Positions 24,892 to 34,948 of a stretch of 64,000 nt of DNA are shown in pieces. Under the pieces are notes generated by a model. It searched no databases and was not told the origin of the DNA. It saw nothing but the letters and a program-made list of their open reading frames with translations. A program made the translations under genes and the position numbers. Each line of letters opens with the position of its first letter. Positions within the stretch are counted from its first letter, which is position 1. Source of the DNA: Haloglycomyces albus DSM 45210 (GTDB taxonomy: Bacteria > Actinomycetota > Actinomycetes > Mycobacteriales > Micromonosporaceae); the NCBI RefSeq assembly GCF_000527155.1, contig NZ_AZUQ01000001.1:986554-1050553 (forward strand). Direction: 5' to 3'.

Positions 24892-26268
24892 TCACCCTTG
24901 AGGTGGGAAGGGATATTGATTGTGCCCTTGATGCGGCGGCTGTTGCGGTCCGGGGTTTGGTGGAGGAGCCGGTGGCGTTCCCCCGTTCGTGGGACCGTAC
25001 TGCGGCGGTGGAGCCTGTGGTGCAGGCCCATACTGCGGCTGAGCTTGCTGTGGACCACCATAGGTTCCTTGCGACGCTCCCCCAGGACCTGCCTGCTGCT
25101 GTGACTGTGCCAGAAGCATTTGTTTGAACGGTGACGGCTTGGCCGGAGTCCAGGCTCGACCAGACCGTCCGAATAGAAAGATAAAGCTCAGGACAATCAA
25201 TAGGAAACCGATGCCTAGGAGGACTACATTGACGGTGAATGCCTGCGTGGCGACTTCGGCACCGTCTGAGGGTTGGCCGCTCGCACTGGTAGAGGAGCCG
25301 GCATCGACTTCGTCCTGTCTCTCCGAGAGAGTGAAGAGTACCTGCTGAATGAAAGGGAGAACCAAGATACCGAGGGCGATGGCCGAATAGACACGTCCCC
25401 AGAACTTACCTTTCGCCAATCCGATCATGGCCGGGACCAGAAGCGCGATCATCACGGCCATCACGATGACCGAAACGATGACGAAGTCGTTGAACTCGGC
25501 CACATCCTCCAGCCATGTGTCTATCGCGTCCGACCACGTACCCTCGGCCCGGTATCCGGTGGCGGCGTATGCAAGACGCATGAACACGGACACCGCGATG
25601 GAGATGAGAATCAACGACGTCATCGCAAGCAGGACAAAAGTGATTGCGCCGGGCCGCTTTTCCGGGCGTTGTGGTTCTCCATTTCCGTCCGTCCCCGTCG
25701 CCTCACCGGAAGGCACCGTCAGGCCACTACGCCGCATGCGTTGCATCAGAATGTATTCGCGCGCCGAAGAGCTGACCAAGAGGCCGAAGAACGTACCAAA
25801 GTAGGCGGTATAGGCGAGCGCGACGGCGAAAACCAACGGCCCGTTCGATCCCGAAGGCATGGCCAGGCTGGCTACGATGCCCACCAAACCGATTAGTGTG
25901 CCCATGATCGACCCGATCAACGACCAAATCCAGGCCCACCGTCGTCCTCGGGAGATATAAACGGGGTTGATCAATCCTTGCACGACACCGTAAAGCCCGA
26001 TCGCGGCGCTGACGAATCCAAGCGGATTGGGATATTGAATGAGTACCGATATATTGTATAGCTCAATCAGCAGGTAGAAGACCGCTGAAATGTAGAGCAT
26101 CACGACGAGGGCTTTGATCGTTCCCGGTTTTTCGTCGCGCAGTCTCGGATCGGGCCCTTGTCCGGGAACCGGTTGCCCAGCCGGTCCGGTCGTCGACGTT
26201 CCGTACGCACCCGCCGGTCCTGGCTGCGGCGGCATAGGTTGGGGCGGTGGGGCGGGAGGATAACTCAC
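24892..26268 (-). CDS. Polytopic membrane protein with Pro/Gln-rich termini
   Basis: The 458-residue protein has a Pro/Gly-rich N-terminal 50 residues, about eight membrane helices between residues 50 and 375, and a C-terminal tail of about 90 residues rich in Pro, Gln, Gly and Tyr (QYGP-type repeats). I do not recognise a catalytic domain. The GTG at 26268 follows AAAGGA by 5 bp and is a better start than the in-frame ATG 54 bp upstream. It is upstream of and codirectional with the GT87 gene (27-bp gap), so they may form an operon and share an envelope role. Confidence 0.8.
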   Translation of the reverse strand: MSYPPAPPPQPMPPQPGPAGAYGTSTTGPAGQPVPGQGPDPRLRDEKPGTIKALVVMLYISAVFYLLIELYNISVLIQYPNPLGFVSAAIGLYGVVQGLINPVYISRGRRWAWIWSLIGSIMGTLIGLVGIVASLAMPSGSNGPLVFAVALAYTAYFGTFFGLLVSSSAREYILMQRMRRSGLTVPSGEATGTDGNGEPQRPEKRPGAITFVLLAMTSLILISIAVSVFMRLAYAATGYRAEGTWSDAIDTWLEDVAEFNDFVIVSVIVMAVMIALLVPAMIGLAKGKFWGRVYSAIALGILVLPFIQQVLFTLSERQDEVDAGSSTSASGQPSDGAEVATQAFTVNVVLLGIGFLLIVLSFIFLFGRSGRAWTPAKPSPFKQMLLAQSQQQAGPGGASQGTYGGPQQAQPQYGPAPQAPPPQYGPTNGGTPPAPPPNPGPQQPPHQGHNQYPFPPQG

Positions 26269-27082
26269 ACTGGTCCTTTCGTGTAAGGCGCACGGTAATA
26301 CCATCGTATCCCGCTGCGACAATGTGAAAAATACTGCCTTTGCCCTAGTCCAGAATCGGGAAGAGGCCGGCGCGACTATTTAAGGCAACTGTGGAGTATT
26401 GACGACTTCGTTGTTGTTCTCTTATGCCCCAGCATGGTTCATCTTCTGATGGGAACCGTTTGAGAGTGGCGTTCATTCAAATCAGTCCGTATTGTCACGA
26501 CGTGGTGTATACGGTAATGGATGTCGAAGACATCGCAGCCGACCAAGTGACTTCCTGAATGTGGCGTTTTGAAAAGTACTTCGGGTGGATGGCGCATGAA
26601 GTCGCGTACTACTTGTGCGTCTGTTCCGGCAGGGCCGACCATATTCACACTGATGTCCGTCGCCGGGACGCGCTGCGGCATCCGATGAAGTCCAGAGACA
26701 ATGCCTACTAGGCCCGAACGTGGAGCCTAGGTACCGGTATATCGTGATGGCCTCCTACACCACTGCATTCGTGGCCATCAGCACAATCGGTGAACCTCGA
26801 TCCCAGGCAGACTGCCCAGCTTCCAGCGGCCGGCCCGGTTTCCCCGAATCGAGAATCTCCACGCCGTCTTTCTCGATCGTGGTCCGCCGGTTGTCAATCA
26901 ATTTCGTGTAAACTCCGAACAGCTCAACGATCTCTACATCCGAAACCCCTGCGCGAATCGCCCCTACTCAATATTCACGCAGGGCCCTCCTTATAAGGGA
27001 CAGGATTCTTATGTCGGACTTCAACTCATCAGCACTAATGCCACGTAAAACTACTCAGAAATCTTAAAGCGACGGATCAATA
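26269..27082. other. Gene-poor, AT-richer stretch between the membrane gene and ponA side
   Basis: Apart from the frameshifted remnant at 26755-26978, no gene is well supported. An 80-codon minus-strand frame at 26439-26681 starts with ATG but has no ribosome binding site or recognisable motif. Composition and broken frames suggest decayed acquired DNA. Confidence 0.5.
26755..26978 (-). pseudogene. Frameshifted small-gene remnant
   Basis: On the minus strand GGAGGG is placed 6 bp before a GTG at 26978, but that frame stops after four codons (VNIE-stop). The adjacent frame then stays open for about 65 codons to TAG at 26755, reading VEIVELFGVYTKLIDNRR, then DGVEILDSGKPGRPLEAG and AWDRGSPIVLMATNAVV. 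The good start signals and protein-like reading in a shifted frame indicate a broken gene of about 75 codons. I do not recognise the family. Confidence 0.5.
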
Positions 27083-27466
27083 TTATGAGTCGTAAACCCT
27101 ATTTCTATACTCAAACCTCGTCCATACCACTCGAAACAATAGATATAGGCACCGACCGAACACCATTGCGATTCCAATACCAAGCAGCACGGGAAGCAAC
27201 TCATTCAAAAATACGGGACCTATGTGCTCTTCCGCATTACAGGGTAGACCAATTTCCTGGGTATCGAAATGTTCCCACCAATAGTCAGGATCCAAAGAGG
27301 CACCAAAGCGCCTACACTGGTCATGGGCCGAGTATCCACCATATTTCCATAGATAATATAGACGAACTAGATACAGTATGAATAGCATACCGATCGTATA
27401 AAGCCAGTAATGTCTCCGATATCGGACCCAAGACCGTTTAATATTCCAGACAAGACTCATTTGCAC
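27083..27466 (-). CDS. Small two-helix membrane protein, unrecognised
   Basis: The 127-residue protein has one helix near residues 22-40 (YTIGMLFILYLVRLYYLW) and another near 88-110 (FLNELLPVLLGIGIAMVFG). Between them lies an extracytoplasmic loop with two cysteines (DQCRRFG and LPCNAEE) and WWEHF. Its DNA is clearly AT-richer than the neighbours and rich in Tyr and Arg codons, suggesting recent acquisition. There is no strong ribosome binding site before either of the two possible ATG starts. It lies between ponA and the decayed stretch. I cannot assign a function; it could also be an orphan of the lost element. Confidence 0.6.
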   Translation of the reverse strand: MQMSLVWNIKRSWVRYRRHYWLYTIGMLFILYLVRLYYLWKYGGYSAHDQCRRFGASLDPDYWWEHFDTQEIGLPCNAEEHIGPVFLNELLPVLLGIGIAMVFGRCLYLLFRVVWTRFEYRNRVYDS

Positions 27467-27553
27467 ATAGCCCTACGAATTCGATGTACGGTCCATTATT
27501 AAAACCGCATATCCCTCAAAACGTGTCACTTCGATTTGCTCTTTACGCAAATT

Positions 27554-27589
27554 TAAAGGGCCGCAATCGATGTCGATTGCGACCCTTTA
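27554..27589 (-). terminator. Terminator of ponA
   Basis: TAAAGGG pairs with CCCTTTA and the inner GCAATCGA (27563-27570) with TCGATTGC (27573-27580) across a 2-nt loop. It begins 12 bp after the ponA stop on the minus strand; a run of T-rich bases follows in that direction. Confidence 0.8.
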
Positions 27590-27600
27590 CTTCAGCTGGT

Positions 27601-30600
27601 TCAGTTGTTCAGAAGTTCTCGCGAAGAGCGAGGCTCCGTCTCATCGAAGACGCCGGGTCCGTCTTGGCGGTTATCTTCGCCGCCACCGGGAAGATCGTCT
27701 TCACCGCCGCCTTGGCCACCGTCTCCGTCTCCGTCACAGAGGAATCCACAATCTTCTTCCTCGTTGCCGCCGTCTTCCTCTCCAGGGCCGTTACCGTTTC
27801 CGGGACCGTCCCCTTCTTCGCCTTCGTTCTCACCGTCTTCATCGCATTGGTCAAAGAATTCGTCCACCGCAGAACATTCGTCGTCATCATCGTCTTCGCT
27901 CACACAGCGTTCATCCTGGGAGCCTTGCTCTGTCCTACAATAAGGACTGTCGGCGTCGATGGTGCCGTCTTCGTTCTCAATGTCGAAGGCCGTCACGTCC
28001 CCGACTCGGGGTGCCTGTTTCCAATCGACGACTTCATAGGACTTGGCATCGATGACCTTAGTCATGAGGTCGTACCATACTGGTTGAGCCAGTTCAGAAC
28101 CGTATGAACTCCCCATGGCCCAACCGTCCTTGTTAAGCATCGGGAATACGTCCGACCCTACGTTTCCGACCCAGGCGGCGATGGACAGCTGTGGAATCGC
28201 ACCGGCGTACCACGCGTGGGCGTTGGCGTCGGAGCCGAAATCGTCATGCGCTTCCCAGGTACCCGTCTTACCGGTCTTGGGACGTCCGATATTTCCACCG
28301 GCACCACCGATTTCGGAACCGACTTCTTGCAGGTCCTGGGCGATACCGGGGTCGAGTACCTGGTCTTTCCGATAGTCGTCGATGGGTTTGACCACGTTGC
28401 CGTCACGGTCGCGGACCTCTTCGACATAATGTGTCTCGTTGTACTCGCCGTCGGCGGCGAGAGTGGCGAACACCGCCGACATGTCACGAACGCTGACTCC
28501 GTACTGTCCGAAGGCAATTTCCCGGTCGAAAGGGAATTTCTGCCGAGACATGTCCAGGTCGTACCAGACCGGTTCACCGTCATCGGTGGCGTACACACCC
28601 GCGTTGGAATTATCCGGATCGGCCCATTCCAGGTAGGCCATGGAGTCGATGGTTTCGTTGTCGGTCAGGCTCCATTCGCCGTCGGCTGTTTTGGCTTCAC
28701 CGCGCAGGGCATATTGCGTACCGTCCTCGCTGAATTCAAAGGTGGCGGTAATATCCTGACCGTCTTCCCAAGCTGCCTTGACCGGACGCTCCATGTGCTC
28801 GACACCCATATCGATGGCGACCTTGAGGAGGTTCGTGGCACCGAATTCGTCCGCGATGGCGTACATGGGGGTGTTCAAGGACCATTTAACAGCGTTTTGC
28901 AATGTGAGGTCCCGGTCGGGTTCATCGTCCCCCGCATTGTGCACTGGCCCAGCCGGGTCGTCCTCGGTACGCCCTTCGAATTCGCGAGGAGAACTGCCGT
29001 CCCACCAGGAATCGATCGACGACTCATTAAGGATCGCCAAAGAAGCGGTGATCATCTTGAACGACGATGAAGGCGGCTGCGCACCTTCTATACCCGCTCG
29101 GTCGATACCCATACCGTCGTCGCCACCGTAATACCCCAGCACACGGCCCGTGCCTGGTTCGACGACGACCACTGCGTCGGCCATGGACGGATGCCGGTCA
29201 TACAGAGCCGCTTTCTCATTGTCGTTCTCGAACCGCGGCATTTCAAGCGGTTCGTCGTTGAACGTCAGTTTGTCGCTTTCGAAGTATTTCGGAGCGGCGG
29301 CAGCCTTCGAATCGACGACTTCACCGTCAAAGCCGATCCATTCGTCGTCTTCATTCTTCTTTTTGATCAAGTCGCCTCGGCTGGCCGTCTCCTCAGTCAA
29401 TTTCTGGATTTCCGGGTCGAGAGTCAGAGAGATGTCATAACCGCCCGGGCCGTTCTCGCCGCCGTACAGATCGGACTTCGTCAGCCCGTAATGTTCTTCC
29501 AGTTCGTCGAAGACGTAGCCGTCAACCTCGTTGGTGATGAACCCGGTTGGGGAGTCTCCACCCCAGGTCGGGCCGTGCCCCTCGATTTCGACGGTTTCCG
29601 GGACCTCCGCGTTTTCGTATTCCTCCTTGGTGATGCCACTGTCGTCGCGGATCTCCCAGAGGTTGTCCATGACGTATTGCCACCGTTCGGCCGATACGGT
29701 GCCGTCCTCGTCCTTCAGCTTCGGATCATAGGTCCCGCTGGGGGCTTTGACCTGCATGACGATAAAGGCCGCTTCCTCCCAGGTCAGTTCCTGGTAGTCC
29801 TTGTCGAAATAGGCTTGGGAAGCGGCGCCGATACCAATGGCGCCACGTCCGAAGGGAGCGATGTTGAGGTAGTGGCGCAGGATTTCCTTCTTGCCGTATT
29901 CCTTCTCCAACTTCATCGCCATGACCGCTTCTTGAGCTTTACGGCCGTAGGAGATGTCGTCGCGGAAATCGGCCAGCGCACCGGCGTACTGCTGACTGAT
30001 GGTCGAGGCACCCTGTTGTTCCCCGCCGGTCACGTTGTTGATGAACGCCCGAAACGTACCTTTCATGTCGACACCGTCGTGTTCGAAAAACTTCTTGTCT
30101 TCCGAGGCCAACATGGCCCAGATGACGGTATCGGGCAGTTCGTCGTAGTCGTCGACCAGAATACGGAACTCGTCGCCGTAACCGCCGACTTCTCCCTCGT
30201 ATCCGGCATAGTAGAACGTCGTGTTCTCCCCGTACGGAGTGTCGTCGGGTGTCTCCACGTTCTGGAAGAACATCGCACCGACTACGGTTCCCGCGCCCAA
30301 AAGCAGGATCGACACGGCAATCAGCACCGCATAGATGCGGCGACGCACTTTCTTGCGCTTCTTCTTTTTCTTGCCTTTGAGGTCGTCTTCACTCATGGCA
30401 CCGGGACGCTTGGACCCTACCGAGGCACGTCCGCTTCCGGAACCCGCCGGCCCTTCCGGCCCCGACGACGCCGCACCCGATGGTCCATTGCCACTGCCGC
30501 CACTTGGCGGTACAGAACCACCGCCACCTCCTGGCGGTGGTACGGAAGCATGGCCGCCTCCAGGCGGCACAGAAGAACTACCACCTGCTGATCCGACACT

Positions 30601-30861
30601 GACGCGGCCGCTCTGATTGGGGTTGACGCTTGCCGAGGCCCGGCCCGGCGACGGGTTCGGGTTGCCGGGCGGCACGGAGGCATTGCCACCGGCCGGTGGA
30701 ACCGCGGCCCCGCCGCGTGCGGGACCGGGATTGTTCTGCGGTGTACTGTGCCGTCCCGTGTCCGGGCGGTCGCTACCCTGACCCCAACCGTAGGAGCCCC
30801 GCGGATGAGAGCCTCCGCTGGAGTCGCCTCCGGTGTCAGGGCGGTAACCATAATCAGTCAT
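27601..30861 (-). CDS. ponA: Class A penicillin-binding protein (PBP1, bifunctional)
   Basis: The 1086-residue protein has a cytoplasmic Pro/Gly/Ser-rich arm (1-160) ending in a Lys/Arg cluster, one membrane helix (about 176-198), glycosyltransferase GT51 (about 235-420, motif EDKKFFEHDG near 254, then GASTISQQ), and a transpeptidase domain. The active-site SSFK is near Ser599, SLN near 661 and KTGT near 865. It polymerises and crosslinks peptidoglycan. The last 110 residues are very acidic and Gly-rich with several cysteines; there is no PASTA domain. The location beside PadR, ino1 and a GT87 gene matches mycobacterial ponA1. Confidence 0.95.
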   Translation of the reverse strand: MTDYGYRPDTGGDSSGGSHPRGSYGWGQGSDRPDTGRHSTPQNNPGPARGGAAVPPAGGNASVPPGNPNPSPGRASASVNPNQSGRVSVGSAGGSSSVPPGGGHASVPPPGGGGGSVPPSGGSGNGPSGAASSGPEGPAGSGSGRASVGSKRPGAMSEDDLKGKKKKKRKKVRRRIYAVLIAVSILLLGAGTVVGAMFFQNVETPDDTPYGENTTFYYAGYEGEVGGYGDEFRILVDDYDELPDTVIWAMLASEDKKFFEHDGVDMKGTFRAFINNVTGGEQQGASTISQQYAGALADFRDDISYGRKAQEAVMAMKLEKEYGKKEILRHYLNIAPFGRGAIGIGAASQAYFDKDYQELTWEEAAFIVMQVKAPSGTYDPKLKDEDGTVSAERWQYVMDNLWEIRDDSGITKEEYENAEVPETVEIEGHGPTWGGDSPTGFITNEVDGYVFDELEEHYGLTKSDLYGGENGPGGYDISLTLDPEIQKLTEETASRGDLIKKKNEDDEWIGFDGEVVDSKAAAAPKYFESDKLTFNDEPLEMPRFENDNEKAALYDRHPSMADAVVVVEPGTGRVLGYYGGDDGMGIDRAGIEGAQPPSSSFKMITASLAILNESSIDSWWDGSSPREFEGRTEDDPAGPVHNAGDDEPDRDLTLQNAVKWSLNTPMYAIADEFGATNLLKVAIDMGVEHMERPVKAAWEDGQDITATFEFSEDGTQYALRGEAKTADGEWSLTDNETIDSMAYLEWADPDNSNAGVYATDDGEPVWYDLDMSRQKFPFDREIAFGQYGVSVRDMSAVFATLAADGEYNETHYVEEVRDRDGNVVKPIDDYRKDQVLDPGIAQDLQEVGSEIGGAGGNIGRPKTGKTGTWEAHDDFGSDANAHAWYAGAIPQLSIAAWVGNVGSDVFPMLNKDGWAMGSSYGSELAQPVWYDLMTKVIDAKSYEVVDWKQAPRVGDVTAFDIENEDGTIDADSPYCRTEQGSQDERCVSEDDDDDECSAVDEFFDQCDEDGENEGEEGDGPGNGNGPGEEDGGNEEEDCGFLCDGDGDGGQGGGEDDLPGGGEDNRQDGPGVFDETEPRSSRELLNN

Positions 30862-31640
30862 AACGTTTTACCATCCACATAGGTCGTCGTAACCGTCACG
30901 ATGTCGGTTGCGCCGGTCGAATCATGGTGCCCGGGATCGGCCCGGACTCCATCGGGGTAGTAAACACTCCCTGGGAAGTCAGGAGCGGCGGATTCTAATT
31001 TCGGTCAATTTACAGCAGTGTGCCATAGGCAGCCTGAAAACCAACTGACAGGCCACTGAGTCCGTGACCCCTTCGCCTTCCAGGCTCGTCGCCGTCCGGT
31101 GGCGTCATCGACACAGAATTCGCGCCTGTATTTACCACGCCTGGCGGCGACTGAAGGTTGCACTTCTTATCTAATTGTTATATCCGACTCAGGCCGCCAA
31201 ACACGGCATACGCGGCATGGGGAACTTCCAGACTACTACAAGCCATAGACGACCTTAAAATTTTTCGTTTTATGCAAAGTTGCGACGACATTCGGTTGAC
31301 AGCCGCGAAACGCGCTTGTACCGTACAATTGTTATATCGCTTCGATACATCAGACCGATATGGGAACCTCGTCTCGGCGAGCACGGCCCGTCGTCCTCCG
31401 GACACGGCGTCGTGTGACTTACGGGACGCGTTACTTGCTCTGAGACACCCACCACCGCCTCATGGCAAGCCGACCTGCCAGTACCGAACAGGCAAGGACC
31501 CCAGCGGACGATCGGTTGAGCGTCGAACGAAGCCGGTCCGAAGGCATCGCTGATTCCCTCGGTCGGCCCGGTCGGTCGGGCATCGCGTTCCGACCGGCGA
31601 CGTAGACAGACATGCCATGGAGAGCTCCTGAGGAGGACGG
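30862..31640. other. Long intergenic stretch between divergent ponA and padR
   Basis: No gene is supported over 779 bp; open frames here lack start signals and family motifs. Two copies of AATTGTTATATC (31176-31187 and 31328-31339) occur about 150 bp apart, and the second overlaps a small dyad TATCG-N3-CGATA (31335-31347). These AT-rich repeats in front of padR are candidate regulator sites. In mycobacteria two extra genes occupy part of this interval; they are missing here. Confidence 0.5.
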
Positions 31641-32300
31641 ATGTTGGAGTTGGCGATCCTGGGCCTTCTTCACGAGTCGCCCATGCATGGATACGAGCTC
31701 CGGAAACGACTTCTGTCGCTTCTGGGGGCGATTCGGGCCGCCATCAGCTATGGATCTCTGTATCCGACCCTTCGCCGCATGCGTCAGCGAGGCTGGATTG
31801 AGGAGGAAACGCCACGGAAACAGGAGGCCGAGGCGGGTATTCTGACCGGCCGCCGGGCCCGAAAGGTCTATCGTCTGACCGCTGCCGGTAAAGAGCACTT
31901 TGAAGAACTCATGTGTGATTCCGGTCCGGAAAGTGCCGATGAGGCAATGTTCGGGGTTCATTTGGCGTTCTTCTCACGGACGGATCCGGCGAACCGCCTT
32001 CGCATTCTGGAGGCGCGTCGTCAGCGTGTCCAGGAACGTCTGGAACGGCTCAGTTCCGTCCTTAAAGGCAAGGCCGAGCGTTTCGACGCCTACGGTTTGG
32101 CTCTCCAACGCTACGGCTTGGAAACGGCCGAACGGGAGGTGCGTTGGCTCAACGAGCTCATTGCGTCAGAGGAGAATCACAACCTCGGTCACAGTGACCT
32201 CGGCGACCGGCTGATCAGTCCGCGTCATTACGAGTCTGAACACCTGGACGATACTGAAGGAAGCAGAAACATCAGTAAAGGAGACAAACGCGATGAGTAA
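31641..32300 (+). CDS. PadR-family transcriptional regulator upstream of ino1
   Basis: The 219-residue protein has a PadR winged helix ([21 protein letters not shown], then [17 protein letters not shown]) followed by a C-terminal helical PadR domain. AGGAGG is placed 5 bp before the ATG. The last codons overlap the ino1 start by 8 bp, so the two are cotranscribed and translationally coupled. The pairing is conserved in mycobacteria (Rv0047c with ino1), suggesting it senses some aspect of inositol or envelope metabolism and controls its own operon. The ligand is unknown. Confidence 0.9.
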   Translation: MLELAILGLLHESPMHGYELRKRLLSLLGAIRAAISYGSLYPTLRRMRQRGWIEEETPRKQEAEAGILTGRRARKVYRLTAAGKEHFEELMCDSGPESADEAMFGVHLAFFSRTDPANRLRILEARRQRVQERLERLSSVLKGKAERFDAYGLALQRYGLETAEREVRWLNELIASEENHNLGHSDLGDRLISPRHYESEHLDDTEGSRNISKGDKRDE

Positions 32301-33378
32301 AATTCGCGTGGCCATTGTTGGCGTCGGTAACTGTGCCTCGTCACTGGTGCAAGGCGTCGAGTACTACAAGGACGCTGATCCGGGCGACCGCATCCCCGGC
32401 CTCATGCACGTCCAATTCGGTGACTATCACGTCAATGACGTCGAGTTCGTCGCCGCCTTCGACGTCGATGCCAAGAAAGTCGGGCACGACCTCTCCGACG
32501 CGATTGTGGCTTCGGAAAACAACACCGTCACCTTTGCCGAGGTACCACCCACCGGCGTGACCGTACAACGCGGCCCCACCATGGACGGACTCGGACAGTA
32601 CTACACCGACATGATGGAGGAGTCCACCGAACAACCGGTTGACGTGGCGCAGGAACTGCGTGACGCCCAAGTGGACGTGGTGGTCTGCTACCTTCCCGTC
32701 GGCAGCGAGGAAGCCGCGAAGTTCTACGCCCAGGCCGCCATCGACGCCGGGGCCGCCTTCGTCAACGCGCTTCCGGTATTCATCGCCTCCGACCCCGAAT
32801 GGGCCCAGAAGTTCACCGACGCCGAACTGCCCATCGTCGGTGACGACATCAAATCCCAAGTCGGAGCCACGATCGTGCACCGCGTACTGGCGAAGCTGTT
32901 CGAAGACCGTGGAGTCCGCCTGGATCAGACCTATCAGCTGAACTTCGGCGGAAACATGGACTTCATGAACATGCTGGAGCGCACGCGACTGCAGAGCAAA
33001 AAGATCTCCAAGACCCAGTCGGTCACCAGCCAGATCCCGCACGAAATGCGCGGCGCCGATGTACACATCGGACCGTCGGATCACGTGCCATGGCTGAGCG
33101 ACCGAAAATGGGCCTATATCCGTTTGGAGGGAACCACTTTCGGTGATGTTCCGCTTAACGCCGAACTCAAGCTGGAGGTGTGGGACTCCCCGAACTCCGC
33201 CGGCGTCATCATCGACGCGCTACGTGCGGCCAAGATCGCCAAAGACCGTGGCCATGCCGGCCCCGTCCTCAGCGCCTCTTCGTACTTCATGAAGAGCCCG
33301 CCCGAACAGTACAGCGACAATGAGGCCCACGCGGCCGTGGAGGAGTTCATCGGCGTCAAAGCCAACGTCGCCGACTAG
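32293..33378 (+). CDS. ino1: Inositol-3-phosphate synthase
   Basis: The 361-residue NAD-dependent enzyme converts glucose 6-phosphate to 1L-myo-inositol 3-phosphate. It starts with the NAD-binding loop [16 protein letters not shown], and the family segments [19 protein letters not shown] and [14 protein letters not shown] (catalytic Lys region) are clear. The product feeds phosphatidylinositol, PIM lipids and mycothiol. The length matches the short actinobacterial form. The start overlaps the padR end. A hairpin lies about 100 bp downstream. Confidence 0.95.
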   Translation: MSKIRVAIVGVGNCASSLVQGVEYYKDADPGDRIPGLMHVQFGDYHVNDVEFVAAFDVDAKKVGHDLSDAIVASENNTVTFAEVPPTGVTVQRGPTMDGLGQYYTDMMEESTEQPVDVAQELRDAQVDVVVCYLPVGSEEAAKFYAQAAIDAGAAFVNALPVFIASDPEWAQKFTDAELPIVGDDIKSQVGATIVHRVLAKLFEDRGVRLDQTYQLNFGGNMDFMNMLERTRLQSKKISKTQSVTSQIPHEMRGADVHIGPSDHVPWLSDRKWAYIRLEGTTFGDVPLNAELKLEVWDSPNSAGVIIDALRAAKIAKDRGHAGPVLSASSYFMKSPPEQYSDNEAHAAVEEFIGVKANVAD

Positions 33379-33480
33379 ATCGACACACTGGTCAGGTGCC
33401 TTCGGAGGCCATCGGTCACCGCGCCGGTACCAACGCTGTCACCTCACCACAGCCGATCGGTGGAGGAGCAATTCAATCCA

Positions 33481-33518
33481 CTCCGGTCGTGAAGGCACAT
33501 CGACCGTCACGACCGGAG
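33481..33518. terminator. Hairpin downstream of ino1
   Basis: Perfect 12-bp arms CTCCGGTCGTGA (33481-33492) and TCACGACCGGAG (33507-33518) around a 14-nt loop. There is no T tract, so termination is likely but not certain. Confidence 0.65.
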
Positions 33519-33625
33519 AACGTTACTTGTGAAACCAAAACCCGCCCCCGCCCGTCACCCCATCCGACGAGGCACAATCTCGCGTAGTCTGTACACGGTC
33601 GGACGTCACCGACTATCCTCGCCCT

Positions 33626-34948
33626 GTGAGAACCGAGGGCCATCTACGTAAAGCCATATCCCAGCCACTTTTTCGTCGCCTGCTGGCCGTTCGTCTCACC
33701 AGCCAGGCCTCCGACGGCCTTTTTCAAGCCTCCCTGGCTCTCAGCGTCTTCTTCAACCCCGACATCCAGGCCGATCCGCTCTCCTACGCCGTCGCGTTCA
33801 CCATTCTGGTGGGACCCTATTCTCTCCTCGGCCCGTACGTCGGGGTGGTCCTCGATCGGTTCAGCCGACGCAACCTCACCATCGCCGCCAACCTCACCCG
33901 CGCGGCCCTCACCCTGATGGTGGTGATGGTGTTGCCCATCGGCTTCGAATGGTTCTGGGTCGTCTGCGCCATGGGGGTTCTCGCCCTCAACCGCTTCGTC
34001 CTCGCCGGTCTCACCGCCGCGCAACCTCACGTAGTGGCCGAACCGGAACTGGTCACCGCCAACTCGGCCGCCTCCACCCTTGGGGCAGTGGCCTTCGGAC
34101 TCGGCATCGCCTCCGCTGGTGCCGCGCAGCTGTTCCACAGCGGACTCTCCTATGCCTTCCTCGCCTTTCTGGCCGCGATCGGCTATGCCGTCTCCGCCGC
34201 CGTCGCCTCCCGCTCGTTCCGTCCCGCCGCTCTAGGTCCCGAAGGAGGCGAGCGCCCCTCCTCCGGAATATGGCAAGGCGTGCGGGACACGACACGGGGA
34301 TTGATTGAAGGACTGCGCTACCTGCGGCACGCCGCGAAACCGGGTTGGGTCATGGTTCTGCAGGGCGTGCATCGCATGCTCTACGGCATCGTTTTCATTG
34401 TGGCGATCGTATTGTTCTTCGGTTTCTTCCACAATCCCAATCTGCACCCCAACGGCGAGGACTCCCTGCGGTGGTTGCTGATACTCGCCGTTCTGGGCAA
34501 TCTCGGCGTCGCATTGGCCGCCTTGACCACTCCCCGCGCTACCCGATGGTTCGGGCCCCGACAGTGGGTGCTCGGATTGGCGCTTACCTGCTCGATCATG
34601 GCCGCCGCCCTGGCGGGAACCATGCTTCCCGCCATGTTCGCCATCGCCGTCATCTTCATCAACATCGCCTCGCAGGGCATCAAGATCACCGTCGACACCT
34701 CCATCCAGACCGAAGTCGCCGATTCCTATCGAGGTCGAGTGTTCAGCCTGAACGACACGATTTACAACGTCGGCTATCTCGGTGGGCTGTTTCTGGGGGC
34801 CCTCTTCGTCCCGGGCGACGGCTACACCCCTCGCACGCTGGCAGGGGTCGCGCTGGCGTACTTGATAACCGTAGTGGGGTACGGCTACGCCTCCCGAAAC
34901 GCACCCCCGTACGATACTCATCATGAGCACCACAGCAAAGCGCTCTGA
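33626..34948 (+). CDS. Major facilitator superfamily transporter
   Basis: The 440-residue protein has 12 predicted helices and the MFS loop motif DRFSRRNLTIAA between helices 2 and 3. It starts LRKAISQPLFRRLLAVRLTSQASDGLFQ, like a family member found near ino1 and pcnA in streptomycetes. Substrate is unknown; export is most likely. The GTG start is 6 bp after a TATCCT box (33614-33619) with no ribosome binding site, so the mRNA is probably leaderless. It overlaps the cyclophilin-like gene by 26 bp. Confidence 0.88.
   Translation: MRTEGHLRKAISQPLFRRLLAVRLTSQASDGLFQASLALSVFFNPDIQADPLSYAVAFTILVGPYSLLGPYVGVVLDRFSRRNLTIAANLTRAALTLMVVMVLPIGFEWFWVVCAMGVLALNRFVLAGLTAAQPHVVAEPELVTANSAASTLGAVAFGLGIASAGAAQLFHSGLSYAFLAFLAAIGYAVSAAVASRSFRPAALGPEGGERPSSGIWQGVRDTTRGLIEGLRYLRHAAKPGWVMVLQGVHRMLYGIVFIVAIVLFFGFFHNPNLHPNGEDSLRWLLILAVLGNLGVALAALTTPRATRWFGPRQWVLGLALTCSIMAAALAGTMLPAMFAIAVIFINIASQGIKITVDTSIQTEVADSYRGRVFSLNDTIYNVGYLGGLFLGALFVPGDGYTPRTLAGVALAYLITVVGYGYASRNAPPYDTHHEHHSKAL

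Noticed and set aside
26439-26700. Possible IS200/IS605 transposase remnant
   Set aside because: A DHIH-like tetrad on the plus strand hints at an HUH enzyme, but the surrounding sequence does not follow the family and no ends were found.
31158-31553. Open frame of about 130 codons in the ponA-padR gap
   Set aside because: No ribosome binding site, no motif, composition like non-coding sequence.
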